DNA of 64,000 nucleotides from the NCBI RefSeq assembly GCF_021728295.1, contig NZ_JAKJXE010000004.1:248001-312000 (forward strand), given 5' to 3'. The position numbers and the translations under genes were made by a program. This DNA comes from Pseudomonas petrae. Its GTDB lineage: Bacteria > Pseudomonadota > Gammaproteobacteria > Pseudomonadales > Pseudomonadaceae. Below, in pieces: positions 9,916-20,175 of this stretch. Position 1 is the stretch's first letter, and every line of letters begins with the position of its first letter. The notes beneath the pieces are model-generated. The model was not told the origin of the DNA. It saw only the letters and a list, made by a program, of their open reading frames with translations, and did not search any database.

Positions 9916-10464
9916 ATGATTTTCGACGAATTGAGCATCAAATCCCTCATCCGCCCCGTGGTGGACTTCCCCAAGCCCGGCGTGATTTTCCGTGACATCA
10001 CCCCGCTGTTTCAGTCACCCAAGGCCCTGCGCCTGGTCATCGACAGTTTCATCCAGCGTTACATCGATGCCGAGTTCACCCACGTCGGCGCCATGGACGC
10101 GCGCGGGTTTCTCATCGGCTCGATCGTGGCCTACGAACTGAACAAACCGCTGGTGCTGTTTCGCAAGCAGGGGAAATTGCCGGCCGACGTGCTGGCCGAG
10201 GCCTATCAGACCGAATACGGCGAAGCGCTGCTGGAAGTCCACGCCGACAGCTTGTGCGACGGGGATTCGGTGGTGATGTTCGATGACTTGATCGCCACCG
10301 GCGGCACCCTGGTCGCCGCCGCCAACCTGATCCGCCGCATGGGCGCCAAGGTTCACGAAGCCGCCGCGATCATCGACCTGCCTGAGCTGGGCGGTTCAAA
10401 GCGCCTGCGCGACATGGAAATCCCGACGTTCTGCCTGACCGAGTTTGCGTTGACGGATAAGTAA
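9916..10464 (+). CDS. apt: Adenine phosphoribosyltransferase
   Basis: A 182-residue purine salvage enzyme converting adenine and PRPP to AMP. The PRPP-binding loop is [14 protein letters not shown] (about residues 120-133), and the N-terminal [16 protein letters not shown] segment is typical of Apt. ATG 9916 gives the standard N-terminus. It is cytosolic and lies between anr and a REP pair, as in other Pseudomonas. Confidence 0.95.
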   Translation: MIFDELSIKSLIRPVVDFPKPGVIFRDITPLFQSPKALRLVIDSFIQRYIDAEFTHVGAMDARGFLIGSIVAYELNKPLVLFRKQGKLPADVLAEAYQTEYGEALLEVHADSLCDGDSVVMFDDLIATGGTLVAAANLIRRMGAKVHEAAAIIDLPELGGSKRLRDMEIPTFCLTEFALTDK

Positions 10465-10499
10465 GCCCGAGAACAAAGTCGATCTGTTCGCCGGATGTC

Positions 10500-10593
10500 T
10501 GTAGGACCGGCTTCAGCCGGGAATGGGCCCGTGTGGGCACCCTGGATTCGGGTTGTGACACCTGCCGCCTTCCCGGCTAAAGCCGGTCCTACA
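10500..10593. repeat. REP-type inverted repeat (GTAGGACCGGCTT family)
   Basis: Arms GTAGGACCGGCTTCAGCCGG and the reverse complement of a close variant face each other between the convergent apt and recR genes. This is a second repeat family, also seen at 16113-16412 and in the 40-kb spacer. Probable bidirectional transcript end. Confidence 0.85.
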
Positions 10594-10643
10594 CCCGAGT
10601 CCACTCCGACAGGTACTCAGCGTCTTGAAGACGGAGAGACTCG

Positions 10644-11246
10644 TTACAACTGAATCGGCTTGCGCCCTGCGAACGAGTGCGCCAGCGTGCCGCCGTCGAC
10701 CAGTTCCAGCTCGCCACCCAGCGGCACGCCATGGGCAATCCGCGAGGTGATCAGGCCTTTGTTGGTGAGCAACTGGGCGATGTAGTGCGCCGTCGCCTCC
10801 CCTTCGACCGTCGGGTTGGTGGCGAGGATGACTTCGGTGAAAGACCCCTGCTCCTCGATCCGCGTCACCAGCTGCGGGATGCCAATGGCTTCAGGCCCCA
10901 GACCGTCCAGTGGCGACAGATGCCCCTTGAGCACGAAATAGCGCCCGCGATAGCCGGTCTGCTCTACCGCATACACATCCATTGGGCCCTCGACCACGCA
11001 GAGCAGCGTGTCGTCTCGCCGCACGTCCGAGCACTGCGGGCACAGTTCTTCCTCAGTAAGTGTGCGGCACTGTTTGCAGTGGCCGACGCCTTCCATCGCC
11101 TGACTCAGCGCCTGGGACAGGCGCGAGCCACCGCTGCGATCGCGCTCCAGCAGCTGCAACGCCATGCGCTGGGCGGTTTTCTGACCGACGCCAGGCAGGA
11201 TGCGCAGGGAGTCGATCAACTGGCGAATCAGGGGGCTGAAGCTCAT
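10644..11246 (-). CDS. recR: Recombination protein RecR
   Basis: A 200-residue DNA-binding recombination mediator that works with RecF and RecO to load RecA on gapped DNA. The helix-hairpin-helix [16 protein letters not shown] is at the N-terminus, then a four-cysteine zinc finger ([16 protein letters not shown]) and a Toprim domain ([11 protein letters not shown]). The start at 11246 ([12 protein letters not shown]) is the family start. It is usually co-transcribed with ybaB and dnaX; here a reductase gene lies between recR and ybaB on the same strand. Confidence 0.95.
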   Translation of the reverse strand: MSFSPLIRQLIDSLRILPGVGQKTAQRMALQLLERDRSGGSRLSQALSQAMEGVGHCKQCRTLTEEELCPQCSDVRRDDTLLCVVEGPMDVYAVEQTGYRGRYFVLKGHLSPLDGLGPEAIGIPQLVTRIEEQGSFTEVILATNPTVEGEATAHYIAQLLTNKGLITSRIAHGVPLGGELELVDGGTLAHSFAGRKPIQL

Positions 11247-11315
11247 TGGAGAAACGTCCGACAAAAACACGAGACGCGGTTTATACCCGCGCCTCCGATC
11301 ACCGTCAAATCAGGG

Positions 11316-12344
11316 TCATGAGACCTTGACCACCAGCTTGCCGAAGTTCTTGCCTTCGAGCAGACCAATGAACGCGTCCGGCGCGTGCTCCAGGCCTTCT
11401 ACCACATCTTCGCGGAATTTCACCTTGCCGTCTTTCACCAGCGGAATCATGGCCTGCATGAATTCTTCCAGGCGGTGGTAATACTCTTCGTAGACGATGA
11501 ATCCCTGAATCTTCGCGCGCTTGGTCAACAGCGTGCGCATCAGCAGCGGCAAATGATTCGGCCCTTCTGGCTGGCTTTGCGCATTGTAGTGGGCGATCAG
11601 TCCGCACAGTGGCACCCGCGCGCGCTGATTGAGCAGCGGTATGACCGCTTCCAGCACCTTGCCGCCGACCAGTTCGAAATAGATGTCGATGCCGTCCGGA
11701 ACGGCCGCTTTCAGCTGCTCGGCGAAGTCGTCACTGCGGTGATCGATGCAAGCGTCAAAGCCCAGCTCGTCAACCACGTAACGGCATTTGTCTTCGCCAC
11801 CGGCAACACCCACCACCCGCAGGCCATTGAGCTTGGCCACTTGACCGACCACAGAGCCGACCGCACCGGAAGCCGCCGCCACGACCAGAGTCTCGCCCGC
11901 TTTCGGTTTGCCGATGTCCATCAAGCCCATGTAACCGGTGATGCCTGGCATGCCGAGCACGCCCACTGCCATTGAAGGGCTGGGCAGATCTTTCGGCGCC
12001 ATCAACAGGTTGCTGCCGTCGGAAATGCTGTGGGTCTGCCAGCCGGTCTGACCGACTACCAGATCGCCTTCCTTGAATTTGGGGTTGCGCGACTGCTCGA
12101 CCACGCTGACCGCGCCGCCCTCCATGACCGCGTCGATTTCCACCGGTGCCGCGTAGGACGGGGCGTCGCTCATGCGGCCGCGCATGTAGGGATCGAGGGA
12201 CAGATAGAGCGTGCGCAACTGCACCTGGCCGTCTTGCAGGTCCGGCAGTGCCTCACGCTCGAGTCGGAAGTTTTCAGGGGTCGGTGCGCCCTGGGGACGG
12301 GACGCCAGGACGACACGCTGGTTGAGGATCAATTCTTGCGTCAT
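11316..12344 (-). CDS. NADP-dependent oxidoreductase, MDR superfamily (CurA-like)
   Basis: A 342-residue zinc-free medium-chain dehydrogenase/reductase. The nucleotide-binding motif AASGAVGSVVGQVAKL is near residue 155, and the N-terminus (NQRVVLASRPQGAP.ENF.LE) is that of the leukotriene B4 12-hydroxydehydrogenase/curcumin reductase group, which reduce alpha,beta-unsaturated carbonyls with NADPH. The physiological substrate is unknown. ATG 12344 follows a GGAG site. It lies inside the normally tight dnaX-ybaB-recR group. Confidence 0.85.
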   Translation of the reverse strand: MTQELILNQRVVLASRPQGAPTPENFRLEREALPDLQDGQVQLRTLYLSLDPYMRGRMSDAPSYAAPVEIDAVMEGGAVSVVEQSRNPKFKEGDLVVGQTGWQTHSISDGSNLLMAPKDLPSPSMAVGVLGMPGITGYMGLMDIGKPKAGETLVVAAASGAVGSVVGQVAKLNGLRVVGVAGGEDKCRYVVDELGFDACIDHRSDDFAEQLKAAVPDGIDIYFELVGGKVLEAVIPLLNQRARVPLCGLIAHYNAQSQPEGPNHLPLLMRTLLTKRAKIQGFIVYEEYYHRLEEFMQAMIPLVKDGKVKFREDVVEGLEHAPDAFIGLLEGKNFGKLVVKVS

Positions 12345-12527
12345 CGGAATGAGCTCCATGATGAAGGGTTGCGAAGGTATAGAAAGCAGACCGTGGGCAG
12401 CCGGACGGGTTCGGTCGGATGTGGGGTTCCATATGGCGCGCGTAATGCGGGGCGAACTTGGCGCCGTCCCCACACAAAAATGCCAGGCACGAGGGCCTGG
12501 CATTCGGGTGTCGCAACAGCCGTCCGG

Positions 12528-12854
12528 TCAGAACGGCATTTTCATGCCCGGCGGCAGCTGCATGCCGGCGGTCATGCTGGCGGTCTTTTCCTGGCTGGCT
12601 GCTTCGATCTTGCGCACAGCGTCGTTGACGGCGGCAGCGATCAGGTCTTCCAGAATTTCCTTCTCTTCTTGCATCAGGCTGTCGTCCAGGCTGACGCGCT
12701 TGACGTCGTGACGCCCGGTCATGACTACGCTGACCAGACCGGCGCCGGATTGGCCGGTCACTTCAGCGTTGGCCAGTTCTTCCTGCATCTTGGCCATTTT
12801 TTCCTGCATCTGCTGAGCCTGCTTCATCAGGCCTGCCATGCCACCTTTCATCAT
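12528..12854 (-). CDS. ybaB: Nucleoid-associated protein, YbaB/EbfC family
   Basis: A 108-residue small DNA-binding protein with the [20 protein letters not shown]-terminus, a coiled-coil helix and the central [15 protein letters not shown] segment of the family. It binds DNA as a dimer and is nearly always next to dnaX and recR. A GAGGAG ribosome site precedes ATG 12854. It starts about 100 bases after the dnaX stop on the same strand. Confidence 0.93.
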   Translation of the reverse strand: MMKGGMAGLMKQAQQMQEKMAKMQEELANAEVTGQSGAGLVSVVMTGRHDVKRVSLDDSLMQEEKEILEDLIAAAVNDAVRKIEAASQEKTASMTAGMQLPPGMKMPF

Positions 12855-12955
12855 GGGAGTTTCTCCTCGGAAGTCATTGGATAGAAAGTCGTTGAACAAT
12901 ACGGAGCGCCCCATCAGCTTAGCGCCCCCGGAAATCAGTGGGTCTAAATCGGCGC

Positions 12956-15145
12956 TTAAACCGGCGCCTGTGCCGGCGCATCCACCGGCGCAATCGTATC
13001 CTCGCGGATCGACGCACCGAACTGCTGCATCATCTGCTGGATGAACGGATCGCCGTGAATCGCCGCCTCGGCCTGCTTCTGCCGATCGGCACGCCGGCGC
13101 GCCGCTGCCTGAGCCGGGGTTTCCTGCTCGGGCTTGATCAGTTCGATACTCAGGTTGAGGGTGCGTTCATGGTATTGGTTCAGCGCGTCGTTCAAGCGGC
13201 GCTGCTGCGTCGAATTGAACAGCGCGCTGTGGGCCGGATCAAGGTGCAGCAGCCAGTTGTCGCCCTCGACCGAAATCAGCGTGCAGTTGGCGGCGATGCT
13301 GCCGGTCATGCCGGAGATCGGCAGTTTCGGGAACAGCTCAAGCCAGTCCGCCGCCAGCCCGGTGGCAGGCTTGGAGGCTGGCAGCAGCTCGGGCTCCTTC
13401 TCTACCGCTTCGACGGCTTCGTGGGCAAGGTCATCGAGATAAGCGAACGACGCTGGATCGATGTCGATGTCCGGCTCGTTGTAGTCGTCATCGGGGGGCG
13501 GCTCGTCGTCGCGCTCCATCGGTGCCGGCACGTAAGGTGCGGCGTCGGGCACGTGCTCGATCATCTGCGGCGTCACCGCCTCGGCGGCGGCTTGCAGCTG
13601 TTCTGACGATGCGACTTCGGGCGCGTCCGGCACAGGGCTCGCGGGGGCCGGCGCCGGCATTGGCGTCAGATCCGGCTGCTCGGCGACGGTGTCGAGGACG
13701 GGCTCGGGAATCTCGGCAACGGACGCGGGCTGTGCGGACGGCTCTGGTTCAGGTTCGGGCTCGGGTTCGGGTTCGGGTTCGGGTTCGGGTTCGGGTTCGG
13801 GTTCGGGTTCGGGTTCGGCAGCATTGGCTGGCGGCGCGACTTTTTGCTCGTTCCACGGCAGATCGATCTCTTCCTCAGCTTTTGCCGCCACAGGTTGAGG
13901 CTCGGGCGCCGCGACAGGCGCCGGCGTGTCGATGACCGGCGCCGGTGCGGTCTGGGGCCGGGATGCTGCGGATGCTGAACTCGCCACCGCTGTCCGGGAA
14001 TCAACCGTGGCCGGGTTGATCCCCACTGACTTTAACGGCTGCGTCGGCGCGTTGTCGGCATCTGCCGGCCGGAACGCCAACATGCGCAGCAGCACCATCT
14101 CGAAACCCCCACGGGGGTCCGGCGCCAGCGGCAGATCGCGGCGACCGATCAGCCCCATCTGGTAGTAGAACTGCACGTCTTCGGCGGGCAACGCCTGGGC
14201 CAAGGCCAGCACGCGATCCCGATTGCCGTGGCCGTTATCCACGCCTTCAGGCAGCGCCTGGGCGATGGCGACCCGGTGCAATACGTTCAGAATCTCCGAC
14301 AGCACGCCGCTCCAGTCAGGGCCCTGTTCGGCCAGATGGCGCACGGCTTCAAGCAACGAGCGGGCATCGCCCTCGATCAACGCCGCAAGCACGTCGAACA
14401 CCTGGCCATGATCCAGCGTACCGAGCATGGCGCGCACATCTGACGCCAACACTTTGCCTTCGCCAAAGGCAATCGCCTGATCAGTGAGGCTCATGGCGTC
14501 ACGCATCGAGCCGTCAGCCGCGCGACCCAGCAGCCAAAGCGCGTCGTCTTCGAACGGAATGTTTTCCGCGCCCAACACGTGGGTCAGGTGCTCAACCACG
14601 CGCTCAGGCGTCATGTTTTTCAGGGAGAACTGCAGGCAGCGCGACAGAATGGTCGCCGGCAGCTTTTGCGGATCCGTGGTGGCGAGGATGAACTTGACGT
14701 AGGGCGGCGGCTCTTCCAGCGTTTTGAGCAAGGCATTGAACGAGTGGCTGGAAAGCATGTGCACTTCGTCGATCAGGTAGACCTTGAAGCGGCCGCGACT
14801 GGGCGCGTATTGCACGTTGTCGAGCAGCTCGCGGGTGTCTTCGACCTTGGTGCGGCTGGCGGCGTCGATCTCGATCAGGTCGACAAAGCGGCCCTCGTCA
14901 ATCTCGCGGCACACCGAGCATTCGCCGCAGGGCGTTGACGTGATACCGGTTTCACAGTTAAGGCACTTGGCGATGATCCGCGCGATGGTGGTCTTGCCGA
15001 CCCCCCGCGTACCGGTGAATAAATAGGCGTGGTGCAGGCGCTGGCTGTCCAGCGCGTTGATCAAGGCCTTGAGCACATGGGTCTGGCCGACCATTTCGCG
15101 GAACGAGCGCGGACGCCATTTACGTGCAAGAACCTGATAACTCAT
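12956..15145 (-). CDS. dnaX: DNA polymerase III subunits gamma/tau
   Basis: A 729-residue clamp-loader ATPase. The Walker A motif is GTRGVGKTT, followed by a zinc site ([19 protein letters not shown]), the DEVHMLS Walker B region and the LSRCLQF sensor motif. Domain III ends around residue 365; a proline-rich linker then leads to the tau-specific C-terminal domain that contacts DnaB and polymerase. The linker contains about a dozen Glu-Pro dipeptides encoded by a hexanucleotide tandem repeat at 13744-13818. A CAAAAAG run lies just before it, near residue 433. Confidence 0.95.
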   Translation of the reverse strand: MSYQVLARKWRPRSFREMVGQTHVLKALINALDSQRLHHAYLFTGTRGVGKTTIARIIAKCLNCETGITSTPCGECSVCREIDEGRFVDLIEIDAASRTKVEDTRELLDNVQYAPSRGRFKVYLIDEVHMLSSHSFNALLKTLEEPPPYVKFILATTDPQKLPATILSRCLQFSLKNMTPERVVEHLTHVLGAENIPFEDDALWLLGRAADGSMRDAMSLTDQAIAFGEGKVLASDVRAMLGTLDHGQVFDVLAALIEGDARSLLEAVRHLAEQGPDWSGVLSEILNVLHRVAIAQALPEGVDNGHGNRDRVLALAQALPAEDVQFYYQMGLIGRRDLPLAPDPRGGFEMVLLRMLAFRPADADNAPTQPLKSVGINPATVDSRTAVASSASAASRPQTAPAPVIDTPAPVAAPEPQPVAAKAEEEIDLPWNEQKVAPPANAAEPEPEPEPEPEPEPEPEPEPEPEPEPSAQPASVAEIPEPVLDTVAEQPDLTPMPAPAPASPVPDAPEVASSEQLQAAAEAVTPQMIEHVPDAAPYVPAPMERDDEPPPDDDYNEPDIDIDPASFAYLDDLAHEAVEAVEKEPELLPASKPATGLAADWLELFPKLPISGMTGSIAANCTLISVEGDNWLLHLDPAHSALFNSTQQRRLNDALNQYHERTLNLSIELIKPEQETPAQAAARRRADRQKQAEAAIHGDPFIQQMMQQFGASIREDTIAPVDAPAQAPV
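13744..13818. repeat. Hexanucleotide tandem repeat in dnaX
   Basis: About twelve copies of GGTTCG/GGCTCG on the plus strand encode alternating Glu-Pro in DnaX on the minus strand. Because the unit is six bases, copy changes keep the frame and only alter the linker length. Confidence 0.9.
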
Positions 15146-15330
15146 TGAAAACCGTCGCGACTGGGTTGCGGAAGACCGCCAATGCTAGCGGAGCAGGGGC
15201 AAAATTGCATCTGGTGTCCGATGCTTATCGCTTTATTATGGCTGGCCTGACTCCGCAGGACGGGTCCGCGACTGGACTCCGCGAAGGGACAGCAGGCCCA
15301 AGCGTCGCGCTGTTATTTCGAGGGATCCGG

Positions 15331-16092
15331 ATGCGAGTGTGGGTGATGAGTACCTTGGGGTTGTTGAGCGCGTCTGCTGCGGCGCAAGATCCGCCCCTGC
15401 GTTTCGCCGTGGCCGACAGTTGGTCGATGCCTCTGATGCAGGTGGGCCCCAACGGGCCCGAGGCCGGCATTCTTTTCGACATCATGGAAAGCCTGGCCCG
15501 ACAGATTGGCCAGACCGCCGAGTATCGCGTGTATCCACGGCTTCGGATGCAGGCGGCGACCGAGCGCGGTGAAGTCGATGTACGCTGCTACGCCACGCAG
15601 TCCTGGTTGCCGGACATGTCGGGCGACTACACCTGGAGCCTGCCGCTGCTGACCCAGCGCAATGTGCTGGTCGGCAGCGCCTACGACACCGCGCCCTTTC
15701 AGTTGAGCGCGATTCTCGGCGACCACATCGGCACCGTGCTGGGCTATGCCTACCCGGTGCTGGACCCACTGTTCGCCACGGGCGATTTGATCCGCGAAGA
15801 CGCCAGACTACAGGAACAGGTTCTGCAAAAGCTCTCGGCCCACCGCTACCGATACGCCGTGGATACTCAGTGGTCGCTGGACTGGTACAACCGCGACCAG
15901 AAAGCCGACGAGAAACTCAGGCCCGTGTGGGTCATCGATGAACAGCCGGTGGGCTGCGTCGCCCGCAACGACCCGAGCGTGCCGGCGCAACGCATCATGC
16001 GCACGCTGCTGAGGATGAAGATGTCCGGAGAGATCGAGCGGATTGCCGAGCGGTATCAGGTGCATTCGGGTAATGCGACGGATCCGTATTGA
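15331..16092 (+). CDS. Periplasmic substrate-binding protein, amino-acid-type (SBP family 3)
   Basis: A 253-residue exported protein with a short signal peptide (MRVWVMSTLGLLSASAAAQ) and an SBP_bac_3 fold: LRFAVADSWSMPL, the IMESLARQIGQTAEYRVYPRLRMQAA segment and the C-terminal RIMRTLLRMKMSGEIERIAERY helix. Such proteins bind amino acids or feed sensor or lytic enzymes; there is no permease next to it, so the role is unknown. ATG 15331 was chosen for the signal peptide; the frame is open further upstream to 15124 but that part looks non-coding. Confidence 0.75.
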   Translation: MRVWVMSTLGLLSASAAAQDPPLRFAVADSWSMPLMQVGPNGPEAGILFDIMESLARQIGQTAEYRVYPRLRMQAATERGEVDVRCYATQSWLPDMSGDYTWSLPLLTQRNVLVGSAYDTAPFQLSAILGDHIGTVLGYAYPVLDPLFATGDLIREDARLQEQVLQKLSAHRYRYAVDTQWSLDWYNRDQKADEKLRPVWVIDEQPVGCVARNDPSVPAQRIMRTLLRMKMSGEIERIAERYQVHSGNATDPY

Positions 16093-16112
16093 GGCTGCGC
16101 TCCTTTTTCGAT

Positions 16113-16412
16113 TGTGGGACCGGCTTTAGCCGGGAAGGCATTAGGCGTCACACCGCAAATTGCCTATCGGACGCGTTGGCCTCTTCCCTGTAGGACCGGC
16201 TTTAGCCGGGAAGCCGTCATGGGTCACGCTGCAAATTTGATGTCGCCTGCGCGGCCCCTTCCCGCCTGAAGCCGGTCCCACTAAAAGACCGCGCCCATTC
16301 GGTAGGACTGACGCCGACTGTAGGACCGGCTTCAGCCGGGAAGGCATCAGGCGTCACGCCGCAAATAAATGTTGCCTGCGCTGGCCTCTTCCCGGCCAAG
16401 GCCAGTCCCACT
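16113..16412. repeat. Cluster of five REP-type repeats
   Basis: Five copies of the GTAGGACCGGCTTTAGCCGGGAAG family, three forward (about 16113, 16189, 16318) and two reverse (about 16257, 16386), at roughly 65-75-base spacing fill the 413-base gap between genes at 16092 and 16506. No gene is seen here. Confidence 0.85.
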
Positions 16413-16505
16413 GGGTGCATGCCCACCGCTGTAGCAATCCCGTCATATTCGCCCGCTAGTCTCCGTCGAAATAAGTTGTAACAACTCGACCTGCGAGCGC
16501 GCGCC

Positions 16506-18212
16506 ATGACCAAGAAACCGGAAGATCCAGCTCAGGCTTCGACCCCCCAGGCGCCGATGGATGGCAGCCGTCGACGCTTTCTCGGTGGCGTTGCCGTACT
16601 GGGCGCCGGCGCGACCCTCAGCGGTGTAGTGGGCGCTGCCGAAGCAACCGTTGAAGCCAAGCCCACGGCGGATACCATGCTGACCGGCCCGGCGCTGGAC
16701 AAAGCGCTGCAGGACAACGTCAAAACCATCGTGGTCATCTACGGCGAAAACCGCAGTTTCAATAACCTGTTCGCCAACTTCCCCGGCCTCGAGCACCCGC
16801 TCTCAGCGGTAAAAGCCGGCGAATATCGCCAGCGCGACCGCGACGGCAAGGTTCTCGACACCCTGCCGCAGTGCTGGGGTGGCGTTTGCCAGATCGGCCC
16901 GCAAAGCGTCGACGGCGTGACCTACGCCACAGGCGTGCAGTACCAGGAAAACCTGCCCAATGCGCCCTTCCCCCTCAAGAGCCCAAGCGGCGAAGACCTG
17001 CCACTGAGCGTCGTTACCCGCGACCTGTGGCACGTGTTCTATCAAAACCAGATGCAGATCAACGGCGGCAAGAACGACGCTTTCGTTGCCTGGGCAGACT
17101 CCGGCGGGCTGACCATGGGTTACTACGCCCAGACCCAATATTCCCTGCGCTTGTGGGACGTCGCCAAAGAATTCGTGCTCTGTGACAACTTCTTCCAGGG
17201 CGCTTTCGGTGGCTCGTTTCTCAATCATCAATACCTGGTTGCGGCCAGAGCGCCCTTCTACCCGGACGCGGCTAACTCCCCGGCCAAGTCGCAGATCGCC
17301 GTGCTGGAAAGCAGCGACCCGCTCGACTACCGGCTCAAGCCGCTGGAGAAATCACCGGCCAGCGCAATGACCGGCCCGCCGCAATTCGGCCCGAGCGCGC
17401 TGACGCCGGACGGCTACGGCGTCAACACCATGGCTCCGCCCTACTGGCCGACGTGGCTGCGCGATAAGGAAAAACCTGACTACTCGCAGCCAGGCCTGGC
17501 CAACGTGCTGGTGCCGCAAACCCACGACCACATTGGCGACAAGCTCTCAAAAAAGAACATCGACTGGGCCTGGTACGCCGGCGCCTGGCAGGTGACGCTG
17601 GACGAGTACAAGGACTCGACCGGCATCCCGAAGATCCCGAACTTTCAGTACCACCACCAGCCGCTCAACTACTTCAAGCAGCAGGGCCCGGACAACCCAT
17701 CCGAGCGTAAGAAGCGCCTGCGCGACGGCGGTCTGGGGGATGAATCGAGCACAAATAAATTCCTGGCCGACGCCGAGGCCGGCAAGCTGCCTGCGGTGAC
17801 CTTCTACAAACCCCAGGGCAACCTCAACATGCACGCCGGTTACGCCGACGTTGCCGCCGGCGACCGACACATCGATCGCGCGATCAAAGTGCTGCGCAAC
17901 AGCCCGCAGTGGAAGAACATGGTGATTGTCATCACTGTTGATGAAAACGGCGGCTGGTGGGACCACGTTGCGCCGCCGAAGGGCGACCGCTGGGGACCGG
18001 GCACGCGGGTGCCGGCGATCGTCATTTCACCGTTCGCGCGCAAGGGCACGGTCGACCACACGGTCTACGACACCGCCTCGATCCTGCGTCTGATTACGCG
18101 TGTGCATGGGCTGGAGAAGCTGGACGGATTGACCGAGCGCGACAACGCCATGGCCGCACGGGGTCAGGCGCCGATGGGTGATCTGAGCAATGCGTTGCAG
18201 TTTCCGGTATAG
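16506..18212 (+). CDS. Tat-exported acid phosphatase/phospholipase C-like phosphoesterase
   Basis: A 568-residue phosphoesterase (family of AcpA and non-haemolytic phospholipases C). The N-terminus has a twin-arginine signal, [18 protein letters not shown], preceded by a 20-residue polar extension. The catalytic-fold motifs [20 protein letters not shown], near residue 76, and [19 protein letters not shown], near residue 477, are present. The substrate could be phosphate monoesters or phospholipid headgroups and cannot be decided here. It is a single gene with REP repeats on both sides. Confidence 0.85.
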   Translation: MTKKPEDPAQASTPQAPMDGSRRRFLGGVAVLGAGATLSGVVGAAEATVEAKPTADTMLTGPALDKALQDNVKTIVVIYGENRSFNNLFANFPGLEHPLSAVKAGEYRQRDRDGKVLDTLPQCWGGVCQIGPQSVDGVTYATGVQYQENLPNAPFPLKSPSGEDLPLSVVTRDLWHVFYQNQMQINGGKNDAFVAWADSGGLTMGYYAQTQYSLRLWDVAKEFVLCDNFFQGAFGGSFLNHQYLVAARAPFYPDAANSPAKSQIAVLESSDPLDYRLKPLEKSPASAMTGPPQFGPSALTPDGYGVNTMAPPYWPTWLRDKEKPDYSQPGLANVLVPQTHDHIGDKLSKKNIDWAWYAGAWQVTLDEYKDSTGIPKIPNFQYHHQPLNYFKQQGPDNPSERKKRLRDGGLGDESSTNKFLADAEAGKLPAVTFYKPQGNLNMHAGYADVAAGDRHIDRAIKVLRNSPQWKNMVIVITVDENGGWWDHVAPPKGDRWGPGTRVPAIVISPFARKGTVDHTVYDTASILRLITRVHGLEKLDGLTERDNAMAARGQAPMGDLSNALQFPV

Positions 18213-18262
18213 AGCGGGGCGAATCCGCTTCGGCACACCTTCGATGACGGTACACAACACCC

Positions 18263-18351
18263 TGTAGGAGCGCGCTTGCCCGCGAATGCGGTGGATCAGG
18301 CGCATGGATGTCGCGGGCTGATATTTTTCGCGGGCAAGCGCGCTCCTACAG
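18263..18351. repeat. REP-type inverted repeat
   Basis: Facing arms of the GTAGGAGCGCGCTTGCCCGC family directly downstream of the phosphoesterase gene. Confidence 0.85.
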
Positions 18352-18390
18352 TTGATCTCCGCAACATCTGCAATGTTCGGCGTACTCATA

Positions 18391-18481
18391 CTCTGTGAGC
18401 CGGCTTGCTGGCGAATGCGGTGGATCAGACACGCAGGTATCGCCAGACAGACTGCTTTCGCCAGCAAGCCGACCCCTACGG
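18391..18481. repeat. Inverted repeat, GAGCCGGCTTGCTGGCGAA family
   Basis: Facing arms with GCCGGCTTGCTGGCGAA and TTCGCCAGCAAGCCGAC about 45 bases apart; a third intergenic repeat family in this genome, next to the 3' end of the MFS gene. Confidence 0.75.
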
Positions 18482-18500
18482 ACTCGTAGGTCCCCTCTAC

Positions 18501-19706
18501 TCATGTTCGTGCTCCCGCCTGCCCGGTGCCGCGCTCGTTCGGCAAGCAAACGGTCAACACCGCCAGCACAACCGCGACCCCTGCGATCACTCCGTACACG
18601 GCAATGAACGAACCGCTCACGCTCGCCAGCAGCCCGGCGCAGTAATTGCCGAGCATGCCGCCGACGCCCTGCATGATGTTGGCGATGCCGAAGATGGTCA
18701 CGGCCAGCGCCACGCTGCTCGCCATCTTCGACACGTATGCCGGGATCAGTCCGAAGATCGGGTAGAACGCCACGGCGAACACGACGCCTGCCACCAGCGG
18801 CCAGTAGCCGGTCGGCACGACGACCAGAATCAACGCTGCCGTCGCCACGCAGACGTACACCATCAGCATCGCCGCACGCAGGCCGATGCGGTCCGACAAT
18901 GCGCCGAGCGCCAGGCCGCTGAACATGCCGACGAAGCCGATACTGGCCCAGATCTGCGCGGTGTACTCGACGCCGAAATGCAGCTCCGTACGCAAGTAGG
19001 ATGACAGGTAGTTCTGAAACGGAAAGGTCGAGAAGCCGATCAGAAAATTCATCGACCAGACTGTGTACACCCAGCCCTGCAGCGCCTCACGCAGTACGCC
19101 TTTGCGCGGGGCGCCATCATTGCCGTCCTCGCCTTCACGACCGAACAACCGCGCGCGCTTGAACACCAGAAACACGCCGGCGACCAGCACAACGGTGATC
19201 AGCCCGACGATCCACCACACCGTGCGCCACTCGCCCTGGGGCGCATAAAACGGCACCAACAGGCTGTTGATGAACACGCCGTAACTGGTGCCGCTCGACA
19301 CCAACCCCATGGCCATGCCGCGGTATTTATAGGGAACGGCGCGCGCGATCACGTCGACCATCGGCACGAACACTGTCGCCGCCGTGCCAGCCAGAATCGT
19401 CAGCAGCAGACCGATCAGCACCACGTTCTGCGCCAGGGGCATGAGCAGCAAGGCCAACGCGCATACGGCGCCCGATCCGAAGATCACCCAGCCGCCGCCA
19501 AGACGGGGCGTCAGCCATGCCGCCAATAACGCACTGGCGAGAAACCCCGCCTGCCCCGCTGCGGTGATGGTGCCCACGTAAGCGATGTCGAAGCCCAGGC
19601 TGGCGCGCATGTCCGGCACCAGTTGGGCAAAGAGGTAGATCCCGAAGCCGTAAGTGGCAGCCACGAGCCCCGTGAGTAACAGCACAATCAACGCATTGAC
19701 ACGCAT
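18501..19706 (-). CDS. MFS transporter
   Basis: A 401-residue major facilitator with about 12 predicted membrane helices and the loop motif GALSDRIGLRAA between helices. It belongs to the general MFS_1 group; the substrate is not apparent and the neighbours do not suggest one. ATG 19706 is preceded by AAGGA at good distance. Confidence 0.8.
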   Translation of the reverse strand: MRVNALIVLLLTGLVAATYGFGIYLFAQLVPDMRASLGFDIAYVGTITAAGQAGFLASALLAAWLTPRLGGGWVIFGSGAVCALALLLMPLAQNVVLIGLLLTILAGTAATVFVPMVDVIARAVPYKYRGMAMGLVSSGTSYGVFINSLLVPFYAPQGEWRTVWWIVGLITVVLVAGVFLVFKRARLFGREGEDGNDGAPRKGVLREALQGWVYTVWSMNFLIGFSTFPFQNYLSSYLRTELHFGVEYTAQIWASIGFVGMFSGLALGALSDRIGLRAAMLMVYVCVATAALILVVVPTGYWPLVAGVVFAVAFYPIFGLIPAYVSKMASSVALAVTIFGIANIMQGVGGMLGNYCAGLLASVSGSFIAVYGVIAGVAVVLAVLTVCLPNERGTGQAGART

Positions 19707-19806
19707 CGTCGGCATCCTTGCTGAAGGCCGTCGCAGGCGCGGCGGCACGGGTCGACCTGGATAATCAGTTCTGGATCAAGCAACAGGCTAGCGTAAAACC
19801 CAGGAG

Positions 19807-20175
19807 CTACTGACAGGGAAAGGCGTTTTTCAACGCCGCGACAACCAGGACGGATTCGTTCAGATGCAGACTCTCGGGATGCGCCTGCAAGGACTGCACA
19901 ATGATGCGCATTGACTGAATCATCGGAATGCCGCCTTCGGGCACGCACACCAGCCGGGGCAATCCGCCCGCCTCGTGGAACAGGTCCAGGGTGTCCATCG
20001 TCGCTTGCAGCACCCCCACGCAATGCCCGACACCCACGCCGTTCTGCGCCACGGCGCCGCTCATGCTGTTGATGCCATCCTGGCATTCGAGCAGCAACTT
20101 GTTGCCGTCCGCCAGAGCGCCAACGCTGACGCATAGCGCGAATAACGCCGACACGCCCGCGATCGATTTACCCAT
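19807..20175 (-). CDS. Rap1a/Tai-like secreted protein
   Basis: A 122-residue protein with a signal peptide ([22 protein letters not shown]) and a small four-cysteine alpha-helical domain beginning GNKLLLECQ, resembling Rap1a/Tai immunity proteins of type VI secretion amidase effectors. No effector gene is adjacent, so immunity is not implied; the fold is also used by other periplasmic proteins. Its ATG overlaps the coaA stop by one base (TGATG), so translation is probably coupled. The in-frame GTG at 20187 is an alternative start. Confidence 0.65.
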   Translation of the reverse strand: MGKSIAGVSALFALCVSVGALADGNKLLLECQDGINSMSGAVAQNGVGVGHCVGVLQATMDTLDLFHEAGGLPRLVCVPEGGIPMIQSMRIIVQSLQAHPESLHLNESVLVVAALKNAFPCQ

